64,000 nt of DNA from Picocystis sp. L7 (GCA_020975725.1 QXJR01000016.1:248001-312000), one strand, 5' to 3'. Shown: positions 1 through 13,640, counted from the stretch's first letter. The notes: generated by a model not told the origin, from the letters alone. A program made the numbers and translations.

Positions 1-3000
1 TACCAATGTACAATACTACCGCATTGATCAAATGCATGTTGTACCTACATCCATGTGCTGCTGCATCGGTGGGAGAATAGTAGAAACGTGCTTTCAAGTC
101 CTGCATCAATGTGATTGGCATGCGATTCTTCAGGTAGTTGTCAATGTCGGCTCTCAATTGGGCATCCCCAATCGCTGCACCAGCGTCCACCACAATGCGG
201 GGAGCTTGAGAAATCTCAGGTAACAGATCAACCTTCAAATTGGGTGTAAAGGGATCTGGGAGCCTCATGTTGCGTGGAAACGCAGAGAGCACCAGGTTCC
301 TCATCTGTACACAAGAGGACGGTATGGCATCACAAAGCATAAAATGATGGTCACACAGGAACTCCGGAAAGTCATGCAGAAGAACCAACAATACTCTGAG
401 TACACCCCTGTAAAGCAGCCTGATAGGATCAGAAAGCTCAGCATTTCTTAGTTGAGGTTCCATGAACCGTAGGATCGCAGTGAGAAGTCTCTCCAGAAGA
501 CTCCATCCTTTCTGGTTTGGGGCAAGGAGCAATTTCGGCATGAAATAGCGATGAGAAACAAGCTCCAACCAAGCAAAACAGAATACAGGCACTCTTGATG
601 GCTGGGTTGCCTGCAGTAAGCCAGCAAAAGCTGTAAGAACTGCAAAGTTTGTGCTGTCAAGCTGTGGATCCGACACACTAAGCTCATTCAAGATGCCTGC
701 AAACAACCTGAAATACGGTCGGCTGTTGAACGCAATGTTCCTTTCTGCTGCGTGCCTCTGAAGAACAGTTGTTGCTGCAGATAGTGCCCTTGCAAGTAGA
801 CCTGCCCGAACGGACAGCCCATTCGCTCCTCTTTCCCCAACGAACCTGGACAGCATAACTATCAGTCGAGAAAGTGCATCCACAGCAACAAATGAAAACT
901 GCCCCTGCCCTGCACCAGACGCTGAGCTTAGGCAGTGAGCTACACAAATTTCTGTGAGTATACCAAACATGTGCTCGATTGTCTCATCATCCTTCAGGAA
1001 GCCACCCTGTTGGACCTGCTGCGCAAATGTTGCATGAAACTTCATTCCAGCTGGCGCGTCAATGATACGAGTCCATTCGTCGAACAGCATGATGACCCTC
1101 TGCCTGAAACCCTCAACTTCCCCCTTCCTTGAAGGCACGCCTCCAGGCGCGGCTTTAGCGGCTTCTTTTGCTGGAAACATTGACCTTACACGGTCTATCA
1201 GTTGCTGAATGGCCTCTGGAGCACCGGGACGGTTTGCAACCTTACTCAGCACATCCAGAGTGCCAGCCATCTCCAATGGGGAAACTACAGGTTTGGCAAC
1301 AACGCACTGGCGAATAAGTTGAACTGCCAGCTCGAGTGCGTGTGCAAACCGTGGACCTTGCAGGTGCTTCACGAGAAGAGCATCAAATTCCGGGACCAAG
1401 AGCAAACGAGAGCCAATCAGTAATTCAGCCAAATCTCTGTTGAGCTGTTGCTCCTCTGAGAGTGAACCAAACAACTTGGTTAGTTCTCGCGGAACCTTGT
1501 CATTCATCTGCTTGCAGCTTTTGAGTAACCCCAAATAGACGCCCACGCCAAGGCGTCTAGGAACGCCCTCATACAGCTTTTTAAGGACCAGCACTGCAAC
1601 AGCAACAATCACCTCATCGCGGTTGCCAGACTTGGACATCAACTCGATCATCTCTCCGACAGCCAATCTAAGGTCGTTGTCAGGAGGGAGAGCTTCAAAA
1701 GCCGCGTTAGGATCCTTCTGTACAACTGCTTCTACCCTTGCCATGCACATACTTATCTTCTCAAGCACCTGCTGGGTGGAAAAAGGTGTTGCTTGAAGTG
1801 GTGGTACCTCTGTCTTTGTGGTGGTAAGCTTCTTGTCAGCGTCTGGCAATGGCATCTCCTGCCTTGAAACCCCACCCTGGTTTGTTGTTCCGGGTGTGCC
1901 TTTGCTCCCCCCTGCCTGTGGAACTATTGTACGGCCAATCTTTGCATAGTCTTCGTACAAGCGAAGCTGTCTGGGGCTGAGTCTGCAGGGCTTCGGGCGC
2001 AGTACGTCAGGAAGAGTCTGTGGGAATCGTGTCTGAGTCAGCAGTGCAACATCGGCAAACTGCTGGCCAGCACTGGCAGCTTTCCTCCTTGCCACATAAG
2101 CAGAGTTCAGAGCCTCATCAATATCTCTCACTGCCTTGTCAGTTGCAGCCTTTTCTATCAATGCGCAACCAAGATCAAGGTTTCCATTGGCTGCCAATTG
2201 CACTGCTTGTTCTAGTGCTTGTTGTTCCAGGCCAGCAGGCTGAAGAAGCTGCCTAAGGGCAGTCGCAAGGCTGGAGCGGAACGGCTCTTTACAGGTTACT
2301 AAAGCCAAGCTGCCTGCCAGCGAGGAAGCCATCAAGTATGCAGCCTTGCGCAATTTGTCGTCATCCCCTTCCATGGAAAAGTCTTTCAACACCAGTTCAC
2401 GAGTGGTCATGCATGCTATAGTGACACTTCGTTCGACTACAGGGGATATGACCTCTCTGATGGCACGGTCCACTGCAACAGGTACCAGACGTTTCAGCTG
2501 AAGGCGCTCTGCCACTGCTGCAAGTTGGGGGCTGACCTGGACAAAAGCTTGTAGATTCACTGGACCAGTAGATGCAGCTTCCCGCTCTTCTGAGTCCTTC
2601 GCTGTTGCAGCCGACGTGGTTGCAGAGCGTGGGCTTTGAGGAGCAGACTCCGAACTGCTACCAGATGCCTTTGCAGCAGCAATGGATGACTTGTCCATGG
2701 CAAAGTCGGGATTGTCAACCTTGGCCCGCTGATAATTCTTCAAGGTGTTTATGGTGGGCTTCATGTCAGAAATTTTCACCTCGGTATTGCTCATGTCTTT
2801 CATGCTCTTAAAGAGCATCTCAATCTCGAATTTTAGATTCAGCTTCAGGTCATCAGCAGAGTATATCTCTGCAAAAAGCTGCAGAATTGCAGTGGTCCAG
2901 GGATTCGGCGGCCGAAAAACCTTGGACATCTTCACAGGTTCCACGACTTTGGAAACAAAGGGCAGAACTGCAATCATCCGACCTGTCTGGTAAGCATCAT

Positions 3001-6000
3001 AAATGAGGGACACAATATCAAGGTCTTTAAACAGAAGAGGCTTGTTCCTGGCGATTGTGAGTTGCCCAAGCCAACTACCAAGATTCTTAAGCAAGCTTCT
3101 TTCACCACTGTTGGTTTTGATCTTCTCTGATTGAAGCAGCACACGGATGTTGTCGTGCGTTGCCTTGAGAATCATTTTGTATAGCTGGGACTTGTTCAGT
3201 TTCTCAAGCAGGGCAAAGTACAGAGGATGAAAGTTGGGCTCAATGCTTGCACGCTTTACCACCATGTACTGCGCAAACCAAGGGTACCACTCTGCCCGGA
3301 GGATGGCTTCTACCTCCTTCCCCTTTGCATCTATATTGGCCAGTGAGAGGTTGTTGATAGTGAAGTGGATTTTGTCAAGTGTCTCCTGATCCGGGGTTTT
3401 TTGTTCTCTCGCAGCTGATACAAGCGTGTCTATGTTCAAAGAAGTTGCGAATGCGGAGGCCAGCGTGGCAGACCCCTTCCCTTCAACCTTGAGCGATGCC
3501 TGAGACGAAGGCTGTGATGCCTGCGATTTTGCACTAGCGGAAGGTGTAAAAGAAGAGGAAGGCACAGCAGTTGGTGCAGTTGCGCTCTCCAGGATGGGTG
3601 TGCTGGCATCCTGCAACAGACTTTCCTCTTGGCTGGAACTAGGTGCACCAACTTCTTCTCCGCCCTTCTTTTCTTTCGTGGAAACGATTGCTCCTAGGGT
3701 GTGTTTATCTGCAAGGTCAACGAGCTCCGGCGCGGCCTGACGGAGTTGAGGGATCTGAAGCAGGTGGCTGCAGTATTGAGGCCACTCCGCCAACCGGTCC
3801 TTAAAGTGTGAAAGGGCTTCTACACCAAAGGTGAACATCTTGGAACCCAACGGCTTCTTGAGGGCCTCGAGAACATACCTTAAGGCAATCCCCAGCGTCA
3901 CGGACGATACGAGCTGGCATTCCACTAACCTACCAAACAGGACAGCGGTGATCCGCAGTTCCTTGTCAGGATACTTGGGGAAAAATCGATACTCATCCAG
4001 GAGGTTATGGACCATGCAGGCAAAAACACGCTGCTTCCTCTCGTCTTCAGCTGAACGAAATTGACCCAGCATGGCGATCACATCATCAACCGATTGCTGC
4101 CCGGTGTATATTTTCTGGAAGTATGCATTGGCTTCTTCTTCGATGTCCGGAGCGAACACTTCTTCAAGGACTGCCATTTCTGCTGCCGATCCAACTTCTG
4201 CTAGCTGGGGAAATGAAGTGCCCATGAGCTCGCTGATCTGCGTGATTTCTTGCAAGATTTCGGGTGGGAAACCTGCAGATTGCCCCTGCAGCACTCGCAC
4301 AAACATGGCCAGGGTCTCGAGAGGCAATGTGACAACTGCTGGTGGCTTGGGAACCGAAGCATCAGCCTGCAGTTTGTCAGCGAGGAAGCGAACACAGCAC
4401 TGGACGAACACCGTCCCTTGCTTGGCGATCATGTCCTGCAGCCACTTTTCCAGGTTGAGGTATTCTCTTCGCGTGGCCAAGCAGGCCAATTCAATGGCAA
4501 ATATGTAGGGCGACATGGCGAGGACCTCCGGAAGGCACTTGAGCTCCTGGCAAACATCCAGAATCCTTGAAATGATGCTCCTATCCTTCATGTAAAGTTC
4601 CACCATGGTGCTAACAAGGGTATTTCTGCAGCACGACCATAAGCGGTGCAGCACGAGGCTGCTGCTGGCATTGGTCCCAAGGACGAAGGATGGCACGGTG
4701 GCAGCCATTACCTCGTGCTTGAGAGTGCCCCAGGTGTTCACCCCAGCCATAGATACAGCTAGCACCTCCGGACACATCTGAAGGGGTTTCTCTAGGATAG
4801 AGCGGACCACGAGCATCTGGCCGCTGTCTGCCAGGGCGACCAGGGTCTCCAGCAGCTCCAGGCACAGCCACGCAAAGTTGGACGTGCCTATGGGTGATTT
4901 TCCACCGGCAATCCCTTCCAAGGGAGGCGCAAGCCTTTGTGAATGGGCAAAGGTGAAAACGTCCGCAGGGGCATCTACCGCGTACTTGAGGAATGTCACC
5001 TGTCCCCTCTTGTTGTTCCAGATCCTCCCCAGCACAGTGTCCAACGGGAATGGTTCGTCTTGCCTTGCGAGATCGCATGCATGCACCAGCCAGAGAAACG
5101 AGGCACTGTCCGGAACCCAGAAATCTTTGTGGTCTAAATTGGAAAGCACAGTCTCCCAGTTCAGGTCAGGATTTACCGATTGCACGGCCTGCACCACTGC
5201 ATCGGGGTCCCAAGTAGTGGCGGGTTCGTCGACTGGATCTGGAAGGCCGTTGGCGGAACAAAAGCTTGCGTAAACCCCTGGCGCAACATCCAACCCGACC
5301 AGCGTCCTGCACATCATGCCCAGAATCTGGGACACCGACGTCTCGTCCAAGGGCACGAAAAGGCCCAGCACTTGGGCCAGGTCCGTTTTCCGCCCACATG
5401 CGTACCCCAGCTCCTGCAAGATGGTGGCCACGGGAACAGAAGCCGTCGTGTGCGCCTGTTCGTGATCCTCCATTTCTGCACGGCCCGCGTCTTCTTCGTC
5501 CGCCCCGGCGTTGGTCGTGCCTGCGCCTTGGACCAGCGGGGCCAACGTGGGTGGGATATCTGGATGATTAGGCTGGAGGCTAGGCACTACTTTTTGCAGG
5601 GTGGCGAACTGTCTGGACAGCGCTTCTCCGCCTTGCTTCAGCACGAAGACCAGCCAGTACAGGAGTTCTTCCGGCAGCTGCGCGTTGGGTCCTTGGATTT
5701 CTCCAATCTTGGCTTTGAGGAACTTTTGACCTGCGTGCCTCGCCCATACGCCATCGAGCGCATGTGTTCGCATACAGTGTCGTTGCGGGTGGGGATGGGT
5801 CAGTACGGTCCATTCCTTGGTTTCGTTCCTTCGCCTCCTTTTCTCGCTTCCTTCGCTTCGCACCTTCGAGTTTCCATTCCGGATCGTTGGTTTCGACGAG
5901 GGTGAGTGCCACGGCGATCTGCTGCCGCAAGGAAAGCTTTCCTGCGCGGCAGAGGTCGGCGACGATCTCGTCTTGCGGCTTCCTTCCGTTTCCCATCATC

Positions 6001-6709
6001 GCACGTGCGACCACCGCACCGACGATCCTTTCTTGTTGCGTGAAGGTAGACAGCCGATCCAGGAGCGCTGCCACCACCATCGCGTGTGGCGTGTCTTTTC
6101 CCAAACCGCATGGCGCCGCACTGCCGCTCGAAGCACGAGCTGTCCGTTCCCAGTGATCGAGCGTCATCTGCAACACGCGCAAGATCCCTTCGGGTCCGAA
6201 GAGACCCGCCAGCTGCACACACGTGCGCGCGTCGTCGTGGCCGGAGGTGAAGGAGGGAAGGAACGAACGTGTGGTGTGCGTGCACGCGGTCAGTCCACGT
6301 CCATCTCTGCCGCACGATCCGTGCGCGCGGCGTGCTTGAGGATGGGTTCGCTTCCGCTCGTCTCGTCTCGTTCCGACCGCGCCTTCTCGAGACCTTCGGC
6401 GCGTCGGATCGGATGCGAGGGTGTCTTTTACGTTTCGTTTCCGGATCTGCGCGTCTCTGCCTTCGACGTCCTTCGCATCCGTGGACGTTCCTGGTGGTGG
6501 GAAGCCTCGCCATCGCGCAGGTGGAGGTGTTGCTTTCGACGCACCTGTGCGAGTTGTTGCGTCACGTGTTCGTTCCTTCCGCGATCACCCTCTCTGTTTC
6601 TGTTCTCGCTCCCATCTTTCTTCTTCTCTTCTCCCAGTGCACGGAGCAGGAGTGCGGCTTGTGCCGACACCACGGGTGCGTTCCCGTTCCCGCTCGTGGA
6701 CGTGGCCAT
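1..6709 (-). CDS. CNOT1: CCR4-NOT complex scaffold subunit 1 (NOT1), 3' end outside window
   Basis: Scaffold of the CCR4-NOT deadenylase, which shortens mRNA poly(A) tails and represses translation in cytoplasm and nucleus. About 2,080 residues are visible. Proposed exons on the minus strand are 6709-6545, 6212-5864 and 5730 to the window edge; the introns (332 and 133 bp) start GTGCGT and GTGCGA and their phases agree. The N-terminal helical repeats align with animal CNOT1 (for example the SRILDVCQELK segment near 4560). The CAF1-binding MIF4G domain lies at about 3430-2790 and the CNOT9-binding DUF3819 region at about 2560-2230. The frame runs into the C-terminal Not1 domain, so roughly 75 residues should lie beyond position 1. 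Start chosen at MATSTSGNGN because it is the first ATG whose exon joins in phase to the conserved part; the first 55 residues are poorly conserved, so exon 1 is less certain than the rest. Confidence 0.93.
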
Positions 6710-6795
6710 CGCCACTTCAGGGATCTCTGTCCCACGCCCACTCCTACCCCATCGAGGTGGGGTTCGGGTTCCATCGACAAGGACCACCCATCTCC

Positions 6796-6931
6796 ACACC
6801 CATGCATGCACCTCCACAAACAAGAGGACACCCATGCATGCACCTCCCATACACGAGAGGACACCCATGCATCCACTTCCACAAACAAGAGGACACCCAT
6901 GCATGCATTTTCACAAACAAGAGGACACGAA
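6796..6931. repeat. 32-33 bp tandem repeat (minisatellite), about 4 units
   Basis: Four successive units share the pattern acacccatgcatgcacctcc followed by acaaacaagagg. Each unit carries the palindrome ATGCAT, and the last unit is followed by diverged flanking sequence. It lies about 90 bp upstream of the CNOT1 start. It is open in several frames only because it lacks stops, and I see no sign that it is coding. Confidence 0.85.
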
Positions 6932-7159
6932 CGAATGGACATCCAAACGCACGAGGCCATGGATACCCACGACGACAAGGACAGATACACGGGAAGACGC
7001 AAGCACGTTTGTTTGGGCCCCCCCCGCTCCCTCGCGGACCCACCGCGCCGGCTTCCATGGAACGAGTGGACGTCGGGATGGGCGGGGGCGTCGTTCAACA
7101 AAACGCACGAGGCTCCTTTCTCTTCACGTCGCGCCTTCGACTACATTCTCCATGGATAA

Positions 7160-9450
7160 CGCGGTCGTTGCGCATGTAAGCGGCCGTCAAATGCAGAGGA
7201 TGGACCGTACACGCACGAAGGTGCAATGGGGAGGTCGTTTAAGGAGATGGTGGAATACGAATGAGCCGTTCCTCGCACATCTTCGAAGCATCTCACGAAA
7301 CAATCCTAAACCTTCGATGGTGGGAGACAAAGGAACCTACATGGGAATGTAACTCCCCCGACAAACAAAAGTACTGCGCAAACAAGAGTGGACCTTCAAT
7401 GCCCACGTCAAGCCTACCAAAACGAAAAAAATGGCATGCCTCTCATCAATGGAGGAGCAACGAAAGGGAGGAACTTCAAATCGAGGTAGAGCGCATTTCA
7501 AAACCAATGCAAGTAATGGATGGAAGTAAGGGACGTTACTCATTTCCAGAGGTAATCTCATGTCGTGGCTTCCTGGCCAAGAAAAGTCATCACCCGGAAA
7601 ACCCGATACACACAAACAGTGGCACTCAATGAATTGGAGCAAGAGTAGAAGTCGCATTCCTTCCATCGATGTGCAAAAGCATCGTTCTATCCTCAACAAG
7701 GGGACAAGAGCCCATTCGTGAAGGAGGCATTCCATGCAACATGAACAGTAAAAGATTGCAACCTTGGATTGCTTCAGGAACGTGGGGTTACATCTCCGGG
7801 AAGCAAATGTAGGCTCTTACGTTACCACGAATGTCCAAGAAGAAATCGAATGCCATGATTACGAATTTCTTGAAAGACAACCACCAAGTGCGATCAAGCA
7901 ACGATTCCTTGGACCACGAAGTCAAAGGAGGATCCTTACAACACCCATTCGGTTGTCGAAACGTGCATGAGACGCGTTCCATGCGGAAATTGTAGGCTCC
8001 TCATTCTCATGTCATGGCAATCATAAGTGTAACCGGAGGATCGAACTTCAATTGCGAAAACACGACGCCCAATTCGATGCAGCGTGGTGCACAGCCAAGA
8101 GAAGTTCCAATGTCTTGAAAGGCACGAATTGAATTGACGAAAGATTAACTAGCTAGACCACAGATAACCCCCGACGACAAAGCTAGATGATGATGGTTGA
8201 GGGATTCATGTTTTGAAAGCCGAGGATAGAGCTCCGTTACCATCACTATGTGAAGGAAAGCTTGCTGTTGCATGTCTCGCCCTCAAACGTACAAATCCCC
8301 CTATATACTTGCAAGTGGGATGATGGTACGATCAACATCGGCAACACTTTGGAATCACACTTGTTTCGATTTATTGGTCAAGTGCTTGTATCTTTTCGAG
8401 AATCTGCACCTTCGCTACACATGCTCATTTTCAATGTAACTTTTATCGATGTCTATTGGCGATCCATGTTGAGGTGGATTGCTCCCAAGACCAAGATTTT
8501 GCTCTATCCTTTGCATTCGAATTCGAGTTCTTGTTGTGTGATCCACGCGCTTCGAATCCCTTCCTGCTTGCTCGGGCCGTTTCCTCGGGCAACGTGCTCG
8601 CCAACGGCATCGATGGAGCTCTTGGTGACCATGTTGTCGTTTCTTGCATGGATAAGTCGATAAGATGGAGTGTTGGTTTTCGTGTCGAAAGCCATCCATC
8701 AGTACACGACAAGTTCGGTTTCGCATGCAAACATTCGTTGGATCGGAACCGGCATCCCATGACCCATGGTTGGCCATTGGTAAACTAAAACTCGTCAAGA
8801 TCCGCTCAATGTCTTGAGGGTGGAACGTGAACGGGGAGGGGGCGTCTTACGGTTTTCGCTTTGTTGCGGGCGACGCGAAACATCAGTTTTCACCATTTGG
8901 AGAGGTAGGCCACTTGCCGCGAGGAGCATACGATGTATCGATGTGGAGCCTTGGAAGGGCGGTGTAGCATCGAGGCATTACCTACGTTGCCCATTTTTCG
9001 TCTCCGCGCATGTGATCTAGAGGAAGAATCCCACGCGTGCTCACGGACTTTCCGTACGATTTGCCTGTTTCTCTTCTTTTCTTTGCCCTCACGGGATGCA
9101 TGGGGATCTTGCTTCCCCTTTCCCGCGAGGATCTTCGTTTGGTTCGAATTTTTCGTGGACTTATGCGGTACGACGGACGGACGGTGTTTGCGGTGCATGG
9201 TAGATGTCGGTGTAGTGTTTCCTATCTTCTCCTCCGTTTCCCCTCGTACGGACGGAGGGAAGGATGCCTGTCATCTTCGCGTCGTTCGGTTGGTTTGCTC
9301 CACCTACCCCCTCCCTCTTGGTCGTGCTGGTATGGCCTCGGTCCGGTGGGGTGGTGTTCGTGGTGGTGGTGGTGGAGGGGGGTCTGAAGGGACCCACCTC
9401 TGAGAGGGAGGGAGTGGGCGGGGGTGGTGGTGCTCGACCCCCCTTCCTTG
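7160..9450. other. Intergenic spacer, AT-richer, no gene recognised
   Basis: Between the divergent CNOT1 and USP7 genes. The stretch 7160-8800 is visibly poorer in GC than the surrounding coding DNA. It holds only short open frames (137 codons or fewer) with no recognisable protein similarity and no tRNA-like fold that I can see. From about 8815 the sequence becomes GC-rich again and leads into the USP7 promoter region. The texture resembles the spacers at 37.8-39.6 kb and 63.1-64.0 kb. Confidence 0.6.
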
Positions 9451-9456
9451 GTTGTT

Positions 9457-9580
9457 TGGGTTTGTGTGGGGTTTGTTTGGGTTTGTGTGGGGTTTGTGTG
9501 GGGTTTGTGTGGGGTTTGTGTGGGGTTTGTGTGGGGTTTGTGTGGGGTTTGTGTGGGGTTTGTGTGGGGTTTGTGTGGGG
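9457..9580 (+). repeat. G-rich 11-bp tandem repeat, about 11 units
   Basis: About eleven units of GGGTTTGTGTG, one of them with a T for G variant, end at the sequence ggggaagcatggcg. Runs of three or four G at regular spacing make it a candidate G-quadruplex former. It lies about 190 bp upstream of the chosen USP7 start. The period of 11 is not a multiple of three, so the repeat reads as GVCVGFVWGLC-like peptides in every frame, which explains the long spurious frames here. Confidence 0.9.
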
Positions 9581-9773
9581 AAGCATGGCGCATGGCACCA
9601 CACAAGACGCGATGGGGGTGGATGGTGGAGCACAGGTCCATCGCAGGGATCCCTTTCCACAGGCGCACGTAGCCATGGATGGTTGCCAAGGCTGGGAAGT
9701 CGAAGATCGTGTTGGCGGGGTGGGTGGGAACCTCCTCCCCAATTGGACCCACCAAACACCACCACAAGGGAAG

Positions 9774-12700
9774 ATGGGACCACATCCTTCACCACCCATC
9801 GCAGCAGCAGCAGCAGCAGCACCAGCAGGTGGTGTTGGACACGAGGCAGGACAAGACATGCACGTGGACGTGCCTTCCTCTCGCACGGCGGAAGGGGAAG
9901 GTCCCGATCGGAACGGGAGCGACGATCGCGAACCCACGTCCGAAGGCGAAGAAGAAGACGAGCCGATGGAAGGACCGCCTGGTGGAGAAGAAGAAGAAGA
10001 AGAAGAACCACCGTCGAACGAAGATCCAAACGTCGCCAAAGGCGGGTTCACCTGGCGAATCCCAGGGTTCTCCATGCGCAAAGAAAGGAAGATCTACTCC
10101 GATACCTTCCAAGTCGGCGGATACCAATGGTACGAGAAGAAGAAGAAAAAAAAAAACCAAACGAGACGAGGCGATCCCGATCGTGGAAGAAACGAAGGAC
10201 GAAACGAAACGTAGCGATGCAACTGCGAGGAGGCGACGAAACGAAGAAAAAGAGGGAAAGGAGAGACCGGAACGAACGGACTTGCCACACACCAACGAAT
10301 GGAAGGCGTCTTCACGTCGACGTAACCCAGGATGGACACTGACTGGAGAACGCGCGCCACGAACGCGTTCCTGCGTTTGGATCGATCGGGGTGGAAACGC
10401 ACAGGCGCGTGCTGCTCTTCCCGCGTGGGAACAACTGCGAATACGTGTCCCTGTACCTGGACGTAGCCAATGCAGACGAGTTGCCCTATGGATGGAAACA
10501 CACCGCCCAGTTCTTCCTCAGCGTGGTGAACCAGCTGGACGAGAAGAGCAGTGCGAGGAAAGAGACCTCCCACACCTTCAACGCCAGAGAAAGTGATTGG
10601 GGATTCACTCAATTCATGCCATTAGGAGAAGTGCACAAACCAGGTTCAGGGTTCCTCTTGGACGACGTGATGGTGATCCATTGCGAAGTGGAAGCCCTCA
10701 AGGAAGAGAATTACCTCTGGGATTCCAAAAAAGAGACTGGATGCGTGGGGTTGAAGAATCAGGGGGCCACATGCTACATGAACTCTCTTCTACAAACTCT
10801 GTTCCATCTGCCCAAGTTCAGAAAAGCCGTCTATCGAATCCCCACAGAAGATGCAGAACCCAACTCGAAAAATATCCCCCTGGCTCTGCAAAGGCTTTTC
10901 TACAAGCTCCAATTTCAGGAAACAAGCGTTGCCACCAAAGAGCTCACCCGCTCCTTTGGATGGGAAGCGTACGACTCCTTCATGCAGCACGACGTGCAGG
11001 AGCTGAACCGGGTGCTCTGCGAGAAGCTGGAGGAGAAGATGAAGGGAACTTCTGTTGATGGGACCATATCTAACCTGTTCGAGGGGAACGTCATGAACTA
11101 CATCAAGTGTGTGAATGTTGACTACAACTCGACTAGAAAGGAGTCTTTCATGGATCTTCAGTTGGATGTGAAAGGGTGCAAAAACGTGTACGACTCTTTC
11201 GACAAGTATGTGGAGGTGGAGATGTTGGATGGAGAAAACAAGTATAGGGCAGAGGGACATGGCCTTCAAGATGCAAAGAAAGGTGTGCTCTTCACGAGTT
11301 TTCCTCCTGTTCTCTTCTTGCAGCTGAAACGCTTCGAGTATGACTTTATGAGAGACACAATGGTGAAGATCAACGACCGCTATGAATTTCCTGAAACACT
11401 TGACTTGGATGTGGATGATCGCAAGTTCATGGCTGCAGATGCAGATGCAGACTGTTCGAAGAGAAACACGTATTCTCTCCACAGTGTTCTTGTTCACAGC
11501 GGTGGGGTCAATGGAGGGCACTACTATGCTTTCATCCGTCCAGACCTAGGTGGTCAGTGGTTGAAGTTCGACGATGAAAGGGTGTCTAAGGTTCCTCAAA
11601 AGGTCGCGGTGGATGAGCAGTTTGGAGGTTCAGATACGAAGGGAGCAAAAGGACTCCCGCCCCCTTCCTACAATTTTGTGAAGTTTTCCAATGCGTATAT
11701 GCTAGTATATGTTCGTAATGATGACAAGGAAGACATCATGTGCAAAATCAATGACTCAGACATCGCCGACCACCTCCGTGAAGGCATGCTGAAGGAGCAG
11801 CTGGAAAAAGAGATGAAGAGGAAGGAAAAAGACGAGGCTCACCTGTTTACAGTGATCAAGGTTGCAAGGCATGAGGACCTTGCCCAACAAATCGGCCATG
11901 ACGATGCTTGGTTTGACCTGGTAAATCACGATGCTTGTGAAAAGTTCAAGCTACAAAAGACGGCGCCCTTCTTGCTTCTCAAAGAGCAAGTGGCTGAAAA
12001 GTTTGGTATTCCCGTGGAGCAGCAAAGGTACTGGCTATGGTCACGAAGGCAAAACCACACCTACAGGCCAACACGTCCCCTCACATTGGCGGAAGAGGCC
12101 ATGAAGATTGTCCAAGTGAAGGAGCTCACCCAGTATTCAAAGAACCATCCAGCCTTAGACTTGAAGCTTCTTCTTGAAAGGACCGCCCCAGGAATACCAA
12201 AGGACATTCCAGCCAACGATATTCTGCTCTTTGTCAAGCACTACGACCCTCACCAGAAGACTCTTAGATACCTCGGACACCTATTTGCTGATGCACACAA
12301 AAGTGTCACAGCAATCTACGACAGGCTTGCACAATTGGCAGGGTTTGAACCTGGGACACAGATTGAAGTGTTCGAAGAAATCAAATTCGAGCCCACGATC
12401 ATGTGCGACCCAGTAGATCCAGCTTTGACGCTGCACCAGGGTCAGCTGGAAAACGGGGACATTCTATGCATCCAGAAGAAGCTCCTGGGAGCCGAAATGC
12501 AGTCGGTGCCATATCCGACAGTGCCTCAGTTTTTTGAATACGTGGTAAACAGGGTCAAGGTAGTATTCAAACCTATTACTGGCACAGACGCCTCCGCTGA
12601 CCTGGAGCTGGAACTTAGCAAACAAGACAGCTACTTGCAAGTGGTAGAGGAGCTAGCCAGAGAGCTTGGCATGGCAGACCCTCGACTTCTGCGTCTCACC

Positions 12701-13495
12701 AAGCAGAATGTGTACAGTGGAACGCCTGCCTCCTCAGCCTTGCGGTACAACTCTTTCGACCGCCTGATTGACATCCTGTATCAGTACAACCAGCTAGCAA
12801 CCACGTTCTACTACGAGATCGTCGACATGCCCCTGCCAGAGCTCGAGAAGATGAAAGTGCTCACCATCAAGTACCACAGCCAGAGCACAGAGTTTGCCTC
12901 AGAGCATGAGATCCGAGTCCCGAGGGATCAGACCATCGGGGACGTTCTGCTCCTTCTTAAGGAACAGTTGGGCATGGAGGCAAACGAAGAACTGCGTCTG
13001 ATGGAGGTGTATTTCAGCAGGATAAGCAGGGTGTTTGCCGAGACGATTTCGGTCGATGCAATGAATGACCAATATTGGACCCTACGAGCCGAAGAGGTGA
13101 CCGACGAGGAGAAACACTTGGGCCAGGGAGAAAGGGTGATACAAGTGTGCCACTTCACCCGCGATAGCGCGAATCCTCAAGCAGTACAAAATTTTGGAGA
13201 GCCGTTTCTGATGGTTTTGCATGAAACGGAGACTTTGGAGGATGTCAAGCCCAAGATCCAGGCGCGCTTGAAGGTGAAAGACTCGCAGTTTGCCAAGTGG
13301 AAGTTTGCGGCAGTGAGCACATCGAAGGTGGAGGAACTGGAGGACGAGGACATCGTCCTGGCAAGGATGCCAGAGGAAAGCGTGGGACAGCTGGACTGTT
13401 ACTTGGGATTGGAGCACGACGACAAACTTCCGAGGCGCAACCCTCCGGCATCCAACCGAGCGTTTGAAAGGCCGGTGAGGATCTTTGGCGACTGA
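9774..13495 (+). CDS. UBP12: Ubiquitin carboxyl-terminal hydrolase, USP7/UBP12-13 type
   Basis: Deubiquitinase of the USP7 family; plant UBP12/13 act in nucleus and cytosol on many regulators. Exons 9774-10129 and 10405-13495 (intron 275 bp, donor GTACGA, acceptor CACAG) give 1,148 residues, near the family length. Order: an acidic N-terminus with poly-Ala from a (GCA)7 run and a poly-Glu stretch; a MATH domain (about 95-225) that spans the intron at the conserved GGYQW site; a USP catalytic domain with the Cys box GLKNQGATCYMNSL and the His box HSGGVNGGHYYAF; then the C-terminal ubiquitin-like HUBL region ending near FGEPFLMVLHE. Similarity to Arabidopsis UBP12 continues to the last residues (LGLEHDD). 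The start is the first ATG in frame before the acidic region; upstream in-frame ATGs lie in low-complexity DNA, so the exact N-terminus is uncertain. Confidence 0.95.
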
Positions 13496-13640
13496 TGCAT
13501 ACTCAGAATAAGCATATACTTTTTTGTCTGGTTTACAAGTACGCGCGCACGAGCTCATCAGGAGACGACCTGCCCTGCAAGTGTTCCCTCTGGTCGTGTC
13601 CTTCGACTCCGCTTATTTGGGGCACTCCTTCATGGGATGC

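Noticed and set aside
5800-7352. Long plus-strand frames (up to 511 codons) over the CNOT1 5' region
   Set aside because: They overlap proven minus-strand exons and introns, are rich in Arg, Ser and His as expected from antisense GC-rich DNA, and include the minisatellite.
9457-9580. Interpreting the G-rich array as a chromosome end
   Set aside because: Genes continue on both sides and the unit differs from the usual TTTAGGG or TTTTAGGG; at most an interstitial repeat.
9424-9672. Repetitive CGVCVGFVWGL-type protein
   Set aside because: It is only the reading of the 11-bp repeat, open in all frames, with no start context or conserved flanks.
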